Shown one piece after another: positions 30,492 through 42,447 of a DNA stretch of 64,000 nt. The notes beneath the pieces are model-generated. The model was not told the origin of the DNA. It saw nothing but the letters and a program-made list of their open reading frames with translations, and did no database searches. Each line of letters starts with the position of its first letter. Position 1 is the stretch's first letter. The translations under genes and the position numbers were made by a program. The stretch is taken from NCBI GenBank assembly GCA_013339765.2, contig CM023454.1, positions 144,435,211-144,499,210 of the forward strand. The letters run 5' to 3'. The stretch is from Haemaphysalis longicornis. Lineage: Eukaryota; Arthropoda; Arachnida; Ixodida; Ixodidae.

Positions 30492-32060
30492 ATGGAGTGC
30501 GCCTTAGAAGGCCGCGCCGCCACTCCCGAAGAACTCAATGAACCCGGCTGGCTCTGCACACGTCGCAAGCATCGCCAGCAGTCCACCAACGCGTCAACCA
30601 TGCTGCCCCCTCCGGCGAACACCCCGCGACGGCCACCGACCAACAAGCGCAATTGGCCAAAGCGTCCTAACCATAAAGCGCACCCCATTGGAGACCCCCT
30701 GCCCGACGATGACATCAAGGTCATTCTGCGCCCGCAGGGTGGCCTAGCGCTCCACAGCGTGTCAACTGACAGATCGCCGATGCTATTCAGTCTCAGGCGA
30801 ATACCCCAACCACCGTCGAGGATCAAATTCGCATCCACTGCCACTCCAACTTCGTTATTGTCAGCGCTCCCCCCGAAAACCGTGCCCAACAATACCTCGA
30901 GCTGACGTCTCTTGCGTTCAATGGCACCATATTCCCGCTAGCCAACCACATTCCACCTCCATCGAACACCACCACTGGGGTAATCTTCGACATCCCTCCC
31001 ATGGACTCCGCCAACAACATCCTGGGCGGCCTCATCGAATACAACCCAGCTCTCCAAATCCTCGACGCTAGGCGTCGCCACAACTCCACCTTAGTACAAG
31101 TCCTTTTCAGCGGCACCGTCGTCACCTTTTAGCTTCGACACCGGGCCGTCCTTCTTTGCTGCAACCCGTTCAAGCGCAAGACAGAAGTCTTCTCTAACTA
31201 CTGGACACCCGGCCATCGCAAGGATGTATGTCCACATCTTCTGCCAACCCCCGCTGCACCACGTGCGGCACCGTCTCCCCTACGGACCAGCACCCATGCA
31301 CCACCACATGTCTTATGCGGCGAGAATCACCTCACAGGAGTTGCTGGATGCACTAAACGATTTCAACCGCGCCGCCCGTAGAAGCCACCCCCCCTCCTGT
31401 TTCGCGACACGCAAATTGAACAATCAAAAACTCCTGTTCGCACTACCGACAGCGAGCCATTTTCCCTCCTCTGTTTTTCTACTGGCGGCAAGACCTACAC
31501 CCCGGCCGCCCGACAGCCTCGAGACACTACATCATCGATATCCAACGTACAGGTGAGCTCCCAGGGCCGGCTCCCACAGACGCCCTCTGCCCCCGTTACT
31601 ACACCCCCCTCCCAGCTTAACGTCCCCCTTACATACGCTTCCCTTTTAGCTGAAATACGCAATTTTCGCGCGGAAGTACTCAGGCTTCGCCAAGAAAGTG
31701 AAATTCTCCGGCGACAAAATCAAGAGCTTACCCTCGCAATACCTTCCTCCCCAGACAGTCACATGACATCTACGGACAGCAACGCGCACTTACCGCCTCC
31801 CACCTAGCGCAAGGTCCCACAAGACGACCCTTCCACTACCCTGACACCCCTTCACCCCGTCCTAGCGGAAGCCCTCCAAGCGCAGAGGCAAGAATACCTA
31901 AACCTTCACAAATCCCTCTTCGCCTCACAAACAGCCATGCAGGAATCTATTACAGGCCTACACAACGAGCTTCTCTCTTGCATCAAGGAACTGCTCCCAT
32001 CCAACTCCCCGTTTCTCGCGTCTTCTGCGCCATCCACTGTACCCTTACCCATGGAACCCG
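30492..32060 (+). pseudogene. LINE ORF1 gag-like, frameshifted
   Basis: It opens MECALEGRAATPEELNEPGW and includes DIKVILRPQGGLALHSV, then, in a second frame, VEDQIRIHCHSNFVIVSAPP. Next comes a zinc-knuckle zone near 31210-31350, visible as clusters of TGC/TGT codons split between frames, and finally a coiled coil (LRQESEILRRQNQELTL, about 31670-31735). At least three frame changes are needed. The likely role in an intact copy is RNA binding. Confidence 0.65.
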
Positions 32061-35000
32061 AACCTGAAGCCGGCCTCTTAATCTTTCGTACTATGGCAAT
32101 GGAATTGCAGGGGTTTCCAATCCATACGCGCTACCCTCCAGGCATACATCACCACTACTCCTACAGCCCCAGCTGTCATTGCACTGCAGTAAACACGCCC
32201 CGCTACCAAAGTCTGTGGTATCAGTACTTCAATGACCCCCGCTTTCCTACTTCAGCCACCCTGGCACAACGCCACCTGCGGGCTGGCGCCACATCACTCC
32301 CCGTCACCACCATACCGCACCTCTTAGTCACCATCTTTCCCTGCAAACCCTCACAGCTTTCAATACACATCCTAAATATTTACAGTACACCCAAACAACA
32401 TCCCATCTTCCACACCCTCCTCATGCAGGCAATTCGCACCGCAGGCTGCAACCCCTTAATTATTGTTGGCGATTTTAACGCTCCACACTTAGCGTCGGGT
32501 TACACTCGTACCACGCGCAAGGGCCGTCTACTTTGGGAAGTTTCACACAACCTCCACCTCTCCTTAGAAGCAGACCCCCAAACCCCTACCCGCATAGGCA
32601 ACAGTGTTCAACGGAACACCACCCCCCACCTAACCTTCTCGCATCGAGCGCCAAAAGTGTCCTGGCAAACCCCTCCAGACACCCCGGGTAGTGATCATTA
32701 CTTCATTCAGACCACAGTCCATCTTGCCCATCATTTTACCCACACGCCACCACGCCAACACATCACTGATTGGGACGCGTTCCGTACTGACGGTGCTACC
32801 CTATCCGCCTTCACTCACTTCGATGAAGGCGTGCTTCAGCAATGGATCCGTGATATCATGGAGGTAAAACAGTCACAACAAACCCGTTGTCCCAGAGCTT
32901 CCCAGCCCCTATGCGGATTCCCACCTCCTCCATCTGTGGGAAGCCTACCGGAGTATCGAAAAGCGCTGGCGCTCCCACAAACGCCAAAGGGAGCTCAAAC
33001 TCAAACTTGTTCGCCTACAAGTTTCCTCGCTGGTATCAGATCTGCGAGGACATGCGCGGAGGCCGTTCCATGAAAAAGACCTGGGCCCTCCTCCGTCACC
33101 TACTTGACCCTACTTCGTCCAAAACCATCACAAGTACTCGCCTGCACTCGCTCATAAACAATTACGCAGGCACGTCCGCTAAGCTTCTAGACAACCTTCG
33201 ATCCATGTACATTCCTACTTCCTCATCACAGAACCCTTCCTTTGCCTATTACTCCGGACATCCGAATGTTTCCCACGATCAGGACATCACTGTCGCTGAG
33301 GTCAGGCACGCTATACCCCAACTACATCGACAAACTGCTCCAGGCTCCGACAAGGTCACCAATAAGATCTTGCGACAACTTACCGACCATACGATAGATT
33401 CCCTCAGAGCCCTTTTCAATCACCACTGGTCTCGAGGCACGCTCCCATCAACGTGGCGGCATGCTGACATCTCATTAATTACTAAACCACACAAAGGTAT
33501 TACATTGGAGCACCTCCATCCGATATCACTCCCCTCTTGTCTTGGAAAACTGCTCGAGGATATCATCAACACGCGGATCACCACCTACCTCGAAATCCAT
33601 CACCGGCTCCTACACGTTCTCACCAGTTTTCGCCAATGTCTGTCCGTACACGATACGCACCTCCTACTGTCTCATGACATTATAGCTAACCCTTCCAATG
33701 CGGACACCTCGGCTATTCTGGCACTTGATCTCCACAAAGCATTCGACAACGTCTCTTACGTAGCCATTCTTAACTCTATGAACTCGGTTGGACTTGGTGC
33801 ACGTACCTACTCTCACATCTTTTCTTTTGTTCGTGACCGCAGGGCCACTCTACGATTCGGACCCCTCCAAACCTAGAACTTCCAATTCCCCGCAGTACGC
33901 ACACCTCAGGTTCGGTAATATCTCCTCTCTATTCAATCTGGCGAAGATCCCCATGTCCACTGCCTTGTAATCCATCAGAAATCTCCACACCCCTATTTAT
34001 GCAGACAATATTACGTTATGGCTCAAATCAGGTAGCGATGCTTTAATCGAACACACACTCCAGCAAGGCGCAGACATTGTCCAAGCAACTGCTTCTCAGT
34101 TAGTCCTCCAGTGCTCCTCGCACAAATCTGAGCTACTTATTTTTTGCACCCCCCTTGCAAGGAAACCCCCACGGAACCCCCCATCACAGTTTACGTCGAC
34201 AACCATGTCGTCCCTCATTGCTCCTCCCTCCGCCTGCTAGGTCTCACCATTCAGGCCAACCAGGGCAACGCGACCACCTTAACTAAACTCCGATCGCACG
34301 TACTTCAAAGGCATATACCGAGTCGCGCTTCTGATACCTCCCAGCACCCCACCAGCCGTCTATTAGCCCTGGGCATTCGCAACACCGTAGATGAAATCAT
34401 CGAAGCCCACCGCAGAGCCCAGAAATCCAGGCTATCGCGCACGCATCCCGTCCGCGCCCTTCCCGCAGCGGCCAACCTGACCTACCCTTTTCCCTCACCT
34501 ATGGCCTCCCTTATTCCCACTAGGCTATGCCAACTCTTGCATGTTCTCCCAATGCCTCGCAATATGCACCCCCACCAACACGCCGACCGCCAACTGGCCA
34601 GGGAAAGACATCTGCAGCACACATTCCCTCCCTCCCAGCATCACTTATACGTCGACGCAACAAGGTACCACGATAAGCCGGCTTTCGCCACAACCGTCAT
34701 TTCATCGCTCGACAGCCTTCCCTTAGACGCAATCACGATACACACGACATCAGCTACCGCTGCGGAGGATGGGGCTGTCGCCCTCGCCCTAGTGCAGTCT
34801 CCCACACCCAGAGTTGTCCTTTCGGATTCTCAGTCGTCAATTCGCAACTTCTCTGCAGGGCTACTCTCCCCAATCGCCCTCAAAAATCCTCTCCCGCAGA
34901 ACACCATCCCACCCCGTGGCTCTGCTGTGGACTCAGGCCCACACGGGAACAGAAGCCAAAGTGGCCCGCCGTACAGCTCGAGCTGTTATCATCCAACAAG

Positions 35001-35423
35001 GCCCTTCTTTTGGCTCTACCCACACCACCCCCATCCTCTGGGACGCTCTAGTCTCGTACCGAGACATTACCCAGCACTTCCGCCTCCTCTGCAGGATATA
35101 TACTCCCCCACATCCTTCCCTCACCCACGAAGCCGCTCGCCACTGGCCGCTACTTCAAACCCACACAACCCCCTGCCGAAGTATCCTTCACCGCATCAAC
35201 CCCAATCTGTTGCCTTCGCCTCTTTGCCCTCAATGTCTCCTTCCGGATACCCGCTACCATTCCCTTTGCGAGTGTGCCCACGACCCATTTCTCCCTTTTC
35301 CTTCCCCCTTACACTGGGAGCAGACCCTGGGCAGCTCCTACCCGGAAGTGCAGTTGGCAGTAACCAACCGGGCCGCCAGGTCGCGAAGAAGATTCCATCC
35401 TCCGCCCCCCCTCTCCCCTAGAC
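32061..35423 (+). pseudogene. LINE ORF2: endonuclease, RT, RNase H, broken
   Basis: The endonuclease begins with WQWNCRGF at about 32095 in a frame that breaks at about 32188; GDFNAPH and SDHYFIQ follow in the next frame. RT (33060-34140) has TAPGSDKVTNKIL, PISLPSCLGKLLED and ALDLHKAFDNVSY. The catalytic motif reads YADN instead of YADD at about 33998. RNase H features follow: LYVDATRY (about 34650), a later EDGAVALAL, VLSDSQSSIRNF and WTQAHTGTEAK. A CPQC...H...CEC cluster is near 35230-35275. Frame changes occur near 32188, 32890, 33875 and 34860. The inactive catalytic site and the frameshifts both argue for an old copy. Confidence 0.75.
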
Positions 35424-35450
35424 CCAGTTTGCAAATAAAGTGTTTCTTCT

Positions 35451-35640
35451 CGTCCTCCTTCTGGACGCCCGAGCCAGCGCCGTGACGCTGGGCGCCGTAA
35501 AACGTCAACGAAAATGAGAGCGAGCGGGCGAGCATAAGAAATGAAATACAAAGAAATGCAGCGCGCCCATTGACTGCGAAGTGTCCTTAGCAAAAAATGC
35601 GCAAAGGGAGCGCGTAACGCTTTCGCGTTCTACTCTAAAG
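35451..35640. other. LINE flank
   Basis: Between the polyadenylation-type end of the LINE and an A-rich tract. Nothing recognisable. Confidence 0.3.
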
Positions 35641-35970
35641 GCAAAGCTTAAATATTACAAACAAATCAACGAAGAAAAGTAAATTAGTAAGTAATAAATA
35701 ATAAAGAGTAAATAATAAAAAAAAACTAACACAAAAAGACAAATAAGACATTTTAAAAAATAATAATATATCAGTATTGATGGAAATACATTTATACAAT
35801 AATGAAAAGAAATAAAAATACGTCAATAAATTGTGTGAACATAAATGAAAATGAAAAAACACAAGCAAAAGATGAGCGTAAATACATAAAGCGCAGTATA
35901 AAATAAATGAAAATAAAAACAAATAGGAAATGAGAATAATAAATAAATAGTTATAATATACCTGAAAGAA
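35641..35970 (+). repeat. A-rich low-complexity tract
   Basis: About 330 bases of (AAATA)-like, strand-asymmetric sequence with few C or G. The long hydrophobic frame on its complement is a by-product of TTT and TAT triplets. It may be an expanded retrotransposon tail. Confidence 0.6.
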
Positions 35971-36654
35971 AATTGGGAAACCTACGCATTGCGCGCAAAG
36001 CTTCATTGGTCATTCCCTTTCACAGAGTGGAATGGCTCATCAATTTTTTCATCTCCATCGCCGCTGCTCTTTTGGTGATGCGCGACACAGCAGGTAGCCA
36101 GTGGGGATTTTCATTATCCCTTAAAGGAAACAAACAGGCAGTAACAGGAAAAGGTACGAGCACAAGGTTCTCAGATACTGCTGTGCGCTCACAGCTGCTT
36201 ATGATAAACTAGCCGTAGTTCCCGGCCATGCACGCGTGTGTCAGTACACATAACAATTGGTATAACACATACTGAGTACACCGTCAAGGGCGTTGTTTTT
36301 CCCAAAATCTCGATTATCCTCAGTAGGTATAGTTTAAAACAAAGTCTGAAGTTACCTCTAAGACATGAAATTACCTCTTAGAATTTTCGAAAGAATCGTT
36401 TTAGTCTTTGAGTGAAACTGTATAGCAATACTCCTCTCCAGCACAAATAACTCAATCGTGTATGGCGTCCATAGAAGAAAGCACACACAATGCGCATCAC
36501 GTCAAAGCCAACTTCCCCACGAATGCTCTGTTCCTCTCAGTCTAACTGACGATTTTTAAATGCGAAAGCCTGAACCGCCCCATTGGGCGAACAACCGGCG
36601 TTGTTGTTGGTGAAGTTGTTGTTATCATCCTGCACGGAAAACGGACGCAGCTGA
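35971..36654. other. No recognised gene
   Basis: No domain or repeat recognised. Confidence 0.35.
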
Positions 36655-36760
36655 AAAGAACAAAAAAAAACACACTTCAGGGCGATTGGGAATCGAACAT
36701 GGGTCTCCGGAGTATCAGCTGAGTGCGTTACCACCGTGCTACCACAAAACTCTTTCTTTA
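36655..36760 (-). repeat. tRNA-derived SINE-like element
   Basis: On the minus strand an A box (TAGCACGGTGGTAACG) and B box (TGTTCGATTCCC) lie at tRNA-like spacing and are followed by a T-rich run. The cloverleaf is incomplete. It shares the layout of the unit at 20217-20325. Confidence 0.55.
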
Positions 36761-36769
36761 TTTCATGCA

Positions 36770-37352
36770 AAACTATCCCGAATAGCCCAAAGTCCCACCC
36801 TAACTAGAATAACGGTAAATTCCCTAACACATTTTAAAAGTCATGCAGGCACACACACGCCTCAAGAAGATGCAAGCAGTCCGAATAGACACTGCGCCGA
36901 ATAGACACTGTACACAAGCGCACATTGTTCGCGAAAAATTGACATAGTTCCACGAGGTTTCTCGGCATGGCGGTCAATCATGCGACATTTTCATAGGCTG
37001 AACAATCCTATTAGCGGGAAAAGTTCATATGGCACGGAACACTTCTTCATCCCTGGCAGGAATCGTACACAGTAGGGGGTGATGTCTATGCCCTGTTTAA
37101 GAGTCCGCTGCAGAACATCCCAAAAAACACAGCATCCCGACATAAAACAAAGCAGTGATCAACTGTCTCCGGCTGGTTACACAAACGACAGGTAACAGAC
37201 GAAAGCACATATACAACTTTACTATTGAGCCATGTCTTAACAAGCAACGTTGATGTGGGCAACTTAAAAAAAATAGCCACGTATCTTCTCCTTTCGTTGC
37301 AAATGTCAACCAAAGGCGATAGTCTTTATCGAGTTTTGCCAAGTGAATACCT
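36770..37352 (-). pseudogene. LINE ORF2 C-terminal fragment, cut by an LTR element
   Basis: The minus strand encodes FFKLPTSTLLVKTWLNSK, the zinc cluster CRLCNQPETVDHCFVLC (CX2CX7HX4C) and LIGLFSL with an in-frame stop, the C-terminal order of a tick LINE ORF2. It stops at 37352, exactly at the LTR retrotransposon insertion. A fragment encoding the preceding part of the same LINE type lies at 40895-41357, so the two may once have been one copy. Confidence 0.6.
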
Positions 37353-38028
37353 TGTAGTGAAGGGGCCGTGCAGAGTGGGGGCCAATCCGCCGGTACCGGT
37401 GGCGTAACGTGCGCGCTAGAAAAAGCAGCATCTAGGAAATAGGGAAGAAGAAGAAGGGCGTCGGAAGCTGTTCGCTTCGGAGGCAGCAAGACGGCCACCC
37501 TCGCGGTGTAGGCCCGAGGACCGTCGCCGGCTCTCCCGTCTGAGCCACCGCCCGGGCTGTCAACGAGACCACGGCCGACGAGACCACAAGAAGGTGTTGC
37601 GCCAGTCAGCGTGAGCGGTGTTCCGGTGGCATGGAGCGCGGGCAGCGAGGCCTCGGCATGGCGCAGGCCTAAGCACTTCCGTCCCGCCGCTAGCCATCGG
37701 CCACCGTCACGTCCCTGCCAGCGAGAGGGAAACTCCTCATCGATTTCACTAGTCTGCCCCGTCGCCATCCAGAGAAGTACGTCTCCACGTCGTCGCATCA
37801 GCGATCGTCTCGTCGCGCGATCGGCGTCTCTGAGCGCGTGACTTTCTTCATGACTTCGTGTACTGTCTCCCGCACTTGAATCTTCCCGCATCTAGTTCGC
37901 TGGTGTGCTGCAGCGTCTGTTTCGGCTTTCTCCATCATCCAGCTAATATAACGTTGTGTGTGCGTGTGCGAGAACACAGTAGTCAAGTCTCGTGACTTTC
38001 TATGCGGCCGGGCCCAACATTCATGACA
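37353..38028 (+). repeat. 5' LTR (676 bp)
   Basis: Begins TGTAGTGAAGGGG and ends CATTCATGACA. An AATATAAC box near 37943 could serve as a TATA element. It is near-identical to the 3' LTR. Confidence 0.92.
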
Positions 38029-38105
38029 AAAGTGGCGAGCCTGCCAGGATCCGCAGTTAGAGAGGAGCCCTACTACTGTTCTTCGCATTTCGCCGGCACA
38101 TCAAA

Positions 38106-39227
38106 ATGTATATAGCCGGACTGGAAAAAATAATGAAAGCCGGACAGGGGCTAGGCTTGACCGGCGAAGAGCTTCGGAACTACTTCGACAGCGAGCGCGA
38201 GAAACTTAAAGTGGAGTTAACTCTGAACAGAGAGGCCAGGCGACTTGGTGTCGATGTTGCTGTATTAAGACAAAGTGGTTTGCCCAAAGAAGAGGTCGCG
38301 AGGCAATATGAGCAAAACAAGGATGAAGAGGAAAGGGAGGCACTCAAAGAGTATGAGAAGAGGAAGGAAGAGGATGAACGAAGGATAGCCGCCCTCAAGA
38401 AGCAGATCGCCGCTCTGGAATCGCGAGCATGCCTCGTTCGTCCTAACGACCTATCTCTTCCCCCCGTACATGTGCCAGGCTCCGAACATAGCCCCCCAGC
38501 TTGTAGCCCAGTGCCAGTTCAACCAGAACTTGACTTACAAGCACCTGACACCAATGACGTTAACGCAGAAGGTCCTGAGACAGATGAGCCACAGGGTTCA
38601 CTTCGTCCGGAAGCATGTTCAAATAACGGCCCGGAAGACATCATTCCAAAAGAACGCCAAGGTGGCAGCGAGATGTTTTCGAGCTCACAAAGGCTACCGC
38701 GGAAACAAAAGAGCCGCAAGAAGACTGCAATGAACTCAGCCACGAAAGAATCTAAAACATCCGTCTGTACTCCGCATAGCCGTGTATCCCAAAAGCAAGA
38801 TTGTCAAGGGCGTTTTAAGCATTGCAAGACTCGACGTTTGAATAAGCTGAGTCGCAAAAGCAAATGCCATGTCATGCGCCACGCTAAGAGATTTTCAATC
38901 TTCTCATTAGTTCGTAGGAGTGTAAGGATGTGCAACCTTTACACAGGATCAACCGCCGCTTTCGGGATACCTCCACGAAGCCGTACGCAGGGTAGAACAA
39001 CTTCACTCAAGCATCCGCGCAAACGGATTAAGATCAGACGCAAGCGGAGGAAAAAGCCACGATTCCGCAAGAAACGTGACATGCTCACCACATGGCAATA
39101 CAGCCCTGTTCCTACCGGATTAACTATACATACATACTCTACTAAGAGGCGCAGGAATGGGAATCACGGTGTGTTCCATAGCAGAAGGTCGTGCTGCCCG
39201 ACGCGGAAGAGGCGCCGAGTGGTATAG
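38106..39227 (+). CDS. Gag-like protein with basic C-terminus
   Basis: 373 codons, fully open, starting 77 bases after the 5' LTR. Residues 1-110 are a charged helical region (ELRNYFDSEREKLKVEL; later KEYEKRKEEDERRIAALKKQ) like the N-terminus of tick Ty3/gypsy gag. The middle (about 115-190) is Pro/Ser/Glu-rich. From about residue 195 the chain becomes extremely Arg/Lys-rich (for example KRIKIRRKRRKKPRFRKKR) and ends RKRRRVV. No capsid core or zinc knuckle is present, so the protein looks like a gag head joined to a new basic tail, perhaps by deletion and frame change. It could bind RNA or DNA through the tail; that is inference. Confidence 0.7.
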   Translation: MYIAGLEKIMKAGQGLGLTGEELRNYFDSEREKLKVELTLNREARRLGVDVAVLRQSGLPKEEVARQYEQNKDEEEREALKEYEKRKEEDERRIAALKKQIAALESRACLVRPNDLSLPPVHVPGSEHSPPACSPVPVQPELDLQAPDTNDVNAEGPETDEPQGSLRPEACSNNGPEDIIPKERQGGSEMFSSSQRLPRKQKSRKKTAMNSATKESKTSVCTPHSRVSQKQDCQGRFKHCKTRRLNKLSRKSKCHVMRHAKRFSIFSLVRRSVRMCNLYTGSTAAFGIPPRSRTQGRTTSLKHPRKRIKIRRKRRKKPRFRKKRDMLTTWQYSPVPTGLTIHTYSTKRRRNGNHGVFHSRRSCCPTRKRRRVV

Positions 39228-39558
39228 GCAACCGTAGGATCTTCTGGTGTAGACGCATGCATGGATCTGGAAATGACTCTCAATGACAGTTTCCGGCTGT
39301 ACATAGCTTTGTGCCCGTCTTCTTGTTCTTGTGGGGTACTTAAGGAGACGACGCCGTATACTTTTCTGTTTCTGGTAACGTGCTTGAATTTTGGTGTGTG
39401 AACTGTTTCTTTTCTACGAACTCGGACACGGTGACTGTGCTATATGTCTTTGCCAGATGGATTAGTTTTTTTGACCGCCTCTTCGATAAGGACTGGCCTA
39501 CACCCTCATCAGCGTCTCCAGAATAGTTCTCCTAAGAACTTTCTGAAGAGGGGGGTAG

Positions 39559-40234
39559 TGTAGTGAAGGGGCCGTGCAGAGTGGGGGCCAATCCGCCGGT
39601 ACCGGTGGCGTAACGTGCGCGCTAGAAAAAGCAGCATCTAGGAAATAGGGAAGAAGAAGAAGGACGTCGGAAGCTGTTCGCTTCGGAGGCAGCAAGACGG
39701 CCACCCTCGCGGTGTAGGCCCGAGGACCGTCGCCGGCTCTCCCGTCTGAGCCACCGCCCGGGCTGTCAACGAGACCACGGCCGACGAGACCACAAGAAGG
39801 TGTTGCGCCAGTCAGCGTGAGCGGTGTTCCGGTGGCATGGAGCGCGGGCAGCGAGGCCTCGGCATGGCGCAGGCCTAAGCACTTCCGTCCCGCCGCTAGC
39901 CATCGGCCACCGTCACGTCCCTGCCAGCGAGAGGGAAACTCCTCATCGATTTCACTAGTCTGCCCCGTCGCCATCCAGAGAAGTACGTCTCCACGTCGTC
40001 GCATCAGCGATCGTCTCGTCGCGCGATCGGCGTCTCTGAGCGCGTCACTTTCTTCATGACTTTGTGTACTGTCTCCCGCACTTGAATCTTCCCGCATCTA
40101 GTTCGCTGGTGTGCTGCAGCGTCTGTTTCGGCTTTCTCCATCATCCAGCTAATATAACGTTGTGTGTGCGTGTGCGAGAACACAGTAGTCAAGTCTCGTG
40201 ACTTTCTATGCGGCCGGGCCCAACATTCATGACA
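39559..40234 (+). repeat. 3' LTR (676 bp)
   Basis: Same length as the 5' LTR, with about three substitutions (one G/A in the AGAAGG stretch near 39663, two near 40045-40064). Followed directly by TACCT. Confidence 0.92.
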
Positions 40235-40894
40235 TACCTCCCTTCGCTTTCCCGCTCACCTATCATATTGTTCCTCTTGCGTCGCGCTCCTCCAAAGGTA
40301 AAGAAGACGCCAAAGGTTTGCTTAAATCATTTTAAATTTCGCGCGTTTCACTGCTCCAAACCGGGTGTCTCGATGACAATGCTGCCCTACGGCGAAGACG
40401 CGCGTGAATCGAGGCGCCCTACTTATAGAACCGCGTTTTCCTACTCCACGTGCGTTGCAAAGAGAACGTGGAACCTATCTAAGAACCTTTCTTAGGCGTT
40501 GTCGGTTGATTCCTTAAAATGCCGCAAGAAGCTATAGTGGCGCGGGTGACAGCAGGTGACGGCGGAGTGAATTTTTTTCTGCAGTGGATGAAGTACTTAA
40601 CTTCGAAAAAATCAAGCATGTATAACTGTTTATAAAAGAACACTGCAAATAGCACTTCTGTATTAATTTGTTGTCGTACTGTCGCGTACTGTCTTGTTTT
40701 TCTTGAACAATGTTGAGAAGTATGAACTTTACAGCGGACTTATACGGCTATATTTAGCTGTGACTATATAATAATATTGCGCAGGCATTGTTTTAGTTCG
40801 GCCGGGTGGCTGAATCGAGTCACAGACAGGCAGACAGACCGGCAGCCATACTGACAGGCCAAAGGTTCAGGCCAAAAGTACCCCAAGAAAGACT
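40235..40894. other. No recognised gene
   Basis: Between the LTR element and a LINE fragment. Nothing recognisable. Confidence 0.35.
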
Positions 40895-41357
40895 ATCGCC
40901 TTTAAAAGTAAGTTTTTGCAGCCACTTGGATGCACATTTTCTTGACGCGCTTCTACACACTGCCATCTAAAATCATTAGATACGGTTGACGGTAAATTGG
41001 CACTAAAAAAAAACTTTCAAATAAAATGTCCGTCAATTCTTTCCTGCAGAGACTATGCAAATACTCGAGAGAAAAATGCACCATAAGAACCTTTGAAGTG
41101 TCAGCAACCTCTTTGACAAAGCCCCAAAGCGGCTTAGGTTTCGCGGGGTGGGTTGGAGCAAGTACAAAAGGCAAACGAGCACTCAATTTATGCTGAATAA
41201 AAACCTTTAAAAACGAATGGTCTGCCGTTTTGAAACAGAAGAACCGCGAAACCAGCTGTTGTACAAACAAATGCACCAATCCAACATCACCAGACCTTAA
41301 CAGGAGGAAGAGGTTATCGCGGCGCCCTACCACAACACGTTGAAAGGCGAGGAACAA
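40895..41357 (-). pseudogene. LINE ORF2 fragment (post-RT region)
   Basis: The minus strand encodes GRRDNLFLLLRSGDVGLVH, LFVQQLVSRFFCFKTADHSF and HFSLEYLHSLCRKELTDILF, a region that precedes the zinc cluster in the LINE represented at 36770-37352. Stops appear near 40953. Clade not resolved. Confidence 0.5.
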
Positions 41358-41594
41358 GAGTTAGCCTTGTACGTGCTCGCTGACGTCAACTCGCGTCACA
41401 CGTGAGTAGAAAATGTGCATACCAGCCACGGAGAGCTAGGATTCGGCGGAAGAGGGGGGCTGGAAGTGTCGCAGTTGTCTGTTGTAGTTATTCGCGCCAA
41501 AAAACGAAGGAACGAAAGTCAAGGAAGAGACGGAAACACGATATTGCAGTAACGAAGTTTTTGACAAGTAGACACCTCCACGGGGTCCTTACTT

Positions 41595-42056
41595 ACCCCC
41601 GTGCTAGCTAGTTACGAGTGCTCCAGTGTTTATGAAATTGATGTATGCAAACTGTGTGCGAAGGAGAGAGCTACCGCGGCTCACATCCTGTGGGACTGCA
41701 GAGTAAACCAAAGAGAAGCAAGCAAGATGACGATGCTTCCGCCGCAACTTCAGGCGGCGATGAAAACCTACGATCGAGAAGCACATCTTCAGGCCATGAA
41801 GCAGGTCTCGGCCGCTCAGGAAAGGCAGCGACCGAGCGAAACCGAGGGGAAGGGGGGAAGCACCCCCAGGAAGGGGGCGGCGGCCCTCTTGACCCGAAGA
41901 AGTAGGGAGTGAGCAAGGCCTGGAGGAGCACGACGCCCCATATAGAAGTGATGGCTGCGTCGCGGTGAAGACCCGTCTTCCCAGTTGGGAGACATCTTAA
42001 CCGACTGCAGGACATTCATTACAGTTGTTCTCTCTCTCTCTCTCTCCCTCTTCAAA
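41595..42056 (+). pseudogene. I-clade LINE ORF2 C-terminus and 3' end
   Basis: Encodes the zinc cluster CKLCAKERATAAHILWDC and then LPPQLQAAMKTYDREAHLQ and AAQERQRPSETEG, the usual C-terminal layout of tick I-type LINE ORF2. A pyrimidine (CT)n tract at about 42027-42052 follows, probably near the 3' end. Upstream parts are missing. Confidence 0.6.
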
Positions 42057-42447
42057 GCACGCAAGCAGACTCGAAGGGAACGAGAAGCACGGTTCTAGGA
42101 AATTACGAAAGTCCTGTGATGCCTCAAGGAATCAATCTAGAAGCGCATTACTGTTGTAATTATTGCCCTACGTTTGGTATTAGGTATGTCACGAGCGATA
42201 AAAGTACCCCTCCTTCTCCGCCGATTGCTTCCTCCTCCCTCTTTGCTTCTTTTGAAAGATTGATTGATTGATTGGCTGTTTATTGGAGGAGGTCATAAGA
42301 CCCTGAAGGGGATAGGGAAGAGTGGGAAAAAAATAAAAATCAAAGTAATCGATAACACATTTGCACTTTTTGTCCCATTAGAAAGTCAGTTCGCACTTGT
42401 CACAGAATCACTGACCCATACAGGGCTGAGTAATACTGGGACACTTT
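42057..42447. other. No gene; GATT microsatellite
   Basis: Contains a short (GATT)n repeat at about 42258-42275. Nothing else recognised. Confidence 0.35.

Larger units (their letters stand above)
30131..35450 (+). mobile_element. I-clade LINE with RNase H, decayed
   Basis: In order: 5' UTR, ORF1 gag-like (30492 to about 32060), ORF2 with endonuclease, RT, RNase H and a C-terminal Cys-rich segment (about 32060-35420), and AATAAA at 35433 close to the 3' end. An RNase H domain after RT is the hallmark of the I group. C-rich, T-poor sense-strand composition sets it off from its surroundings. Both ORFs have frameshifts. Confidence 0.8.
37353..40234 (+). mobile_element. Young non-autonomous LTR retrotransposon
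   Basis: Two 676-bp direct LTRs (37353-38028; 39559-40234) start TG and end CA, and differ at only about three positions. TACCT precedes the first and follows the second as a 5-bp target duplication. A tRNA-type primer site (TGGCGAGCCTGCCAGG, 38033-38048) lies 4 bases after the left LTR, and a polypurine tract (GAAGAGGGGGG, about 39545-39555) lies just before the right one. The interior of 1530 bp has one gag-like ORF and no protease, RT or integrase, so its movement would need enzymes from another element. Confidence 0.92.

Noticed and set aside
35635..36006. A 123-codon very hydrophobic frame, apparently multi-pass membrane
   Set aside because: It comes from an A-rich low-complexity tract read on the complement, which yields Phe, Tyr, Leu and Ile by composition alone.
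37097..37891. A 264-codon minus-strand frame (and its twin at 39498-40097)
   Set aside because: Both lie on the antisense of the two identical LTRs; duplication by the LTR explains why they look conserved.
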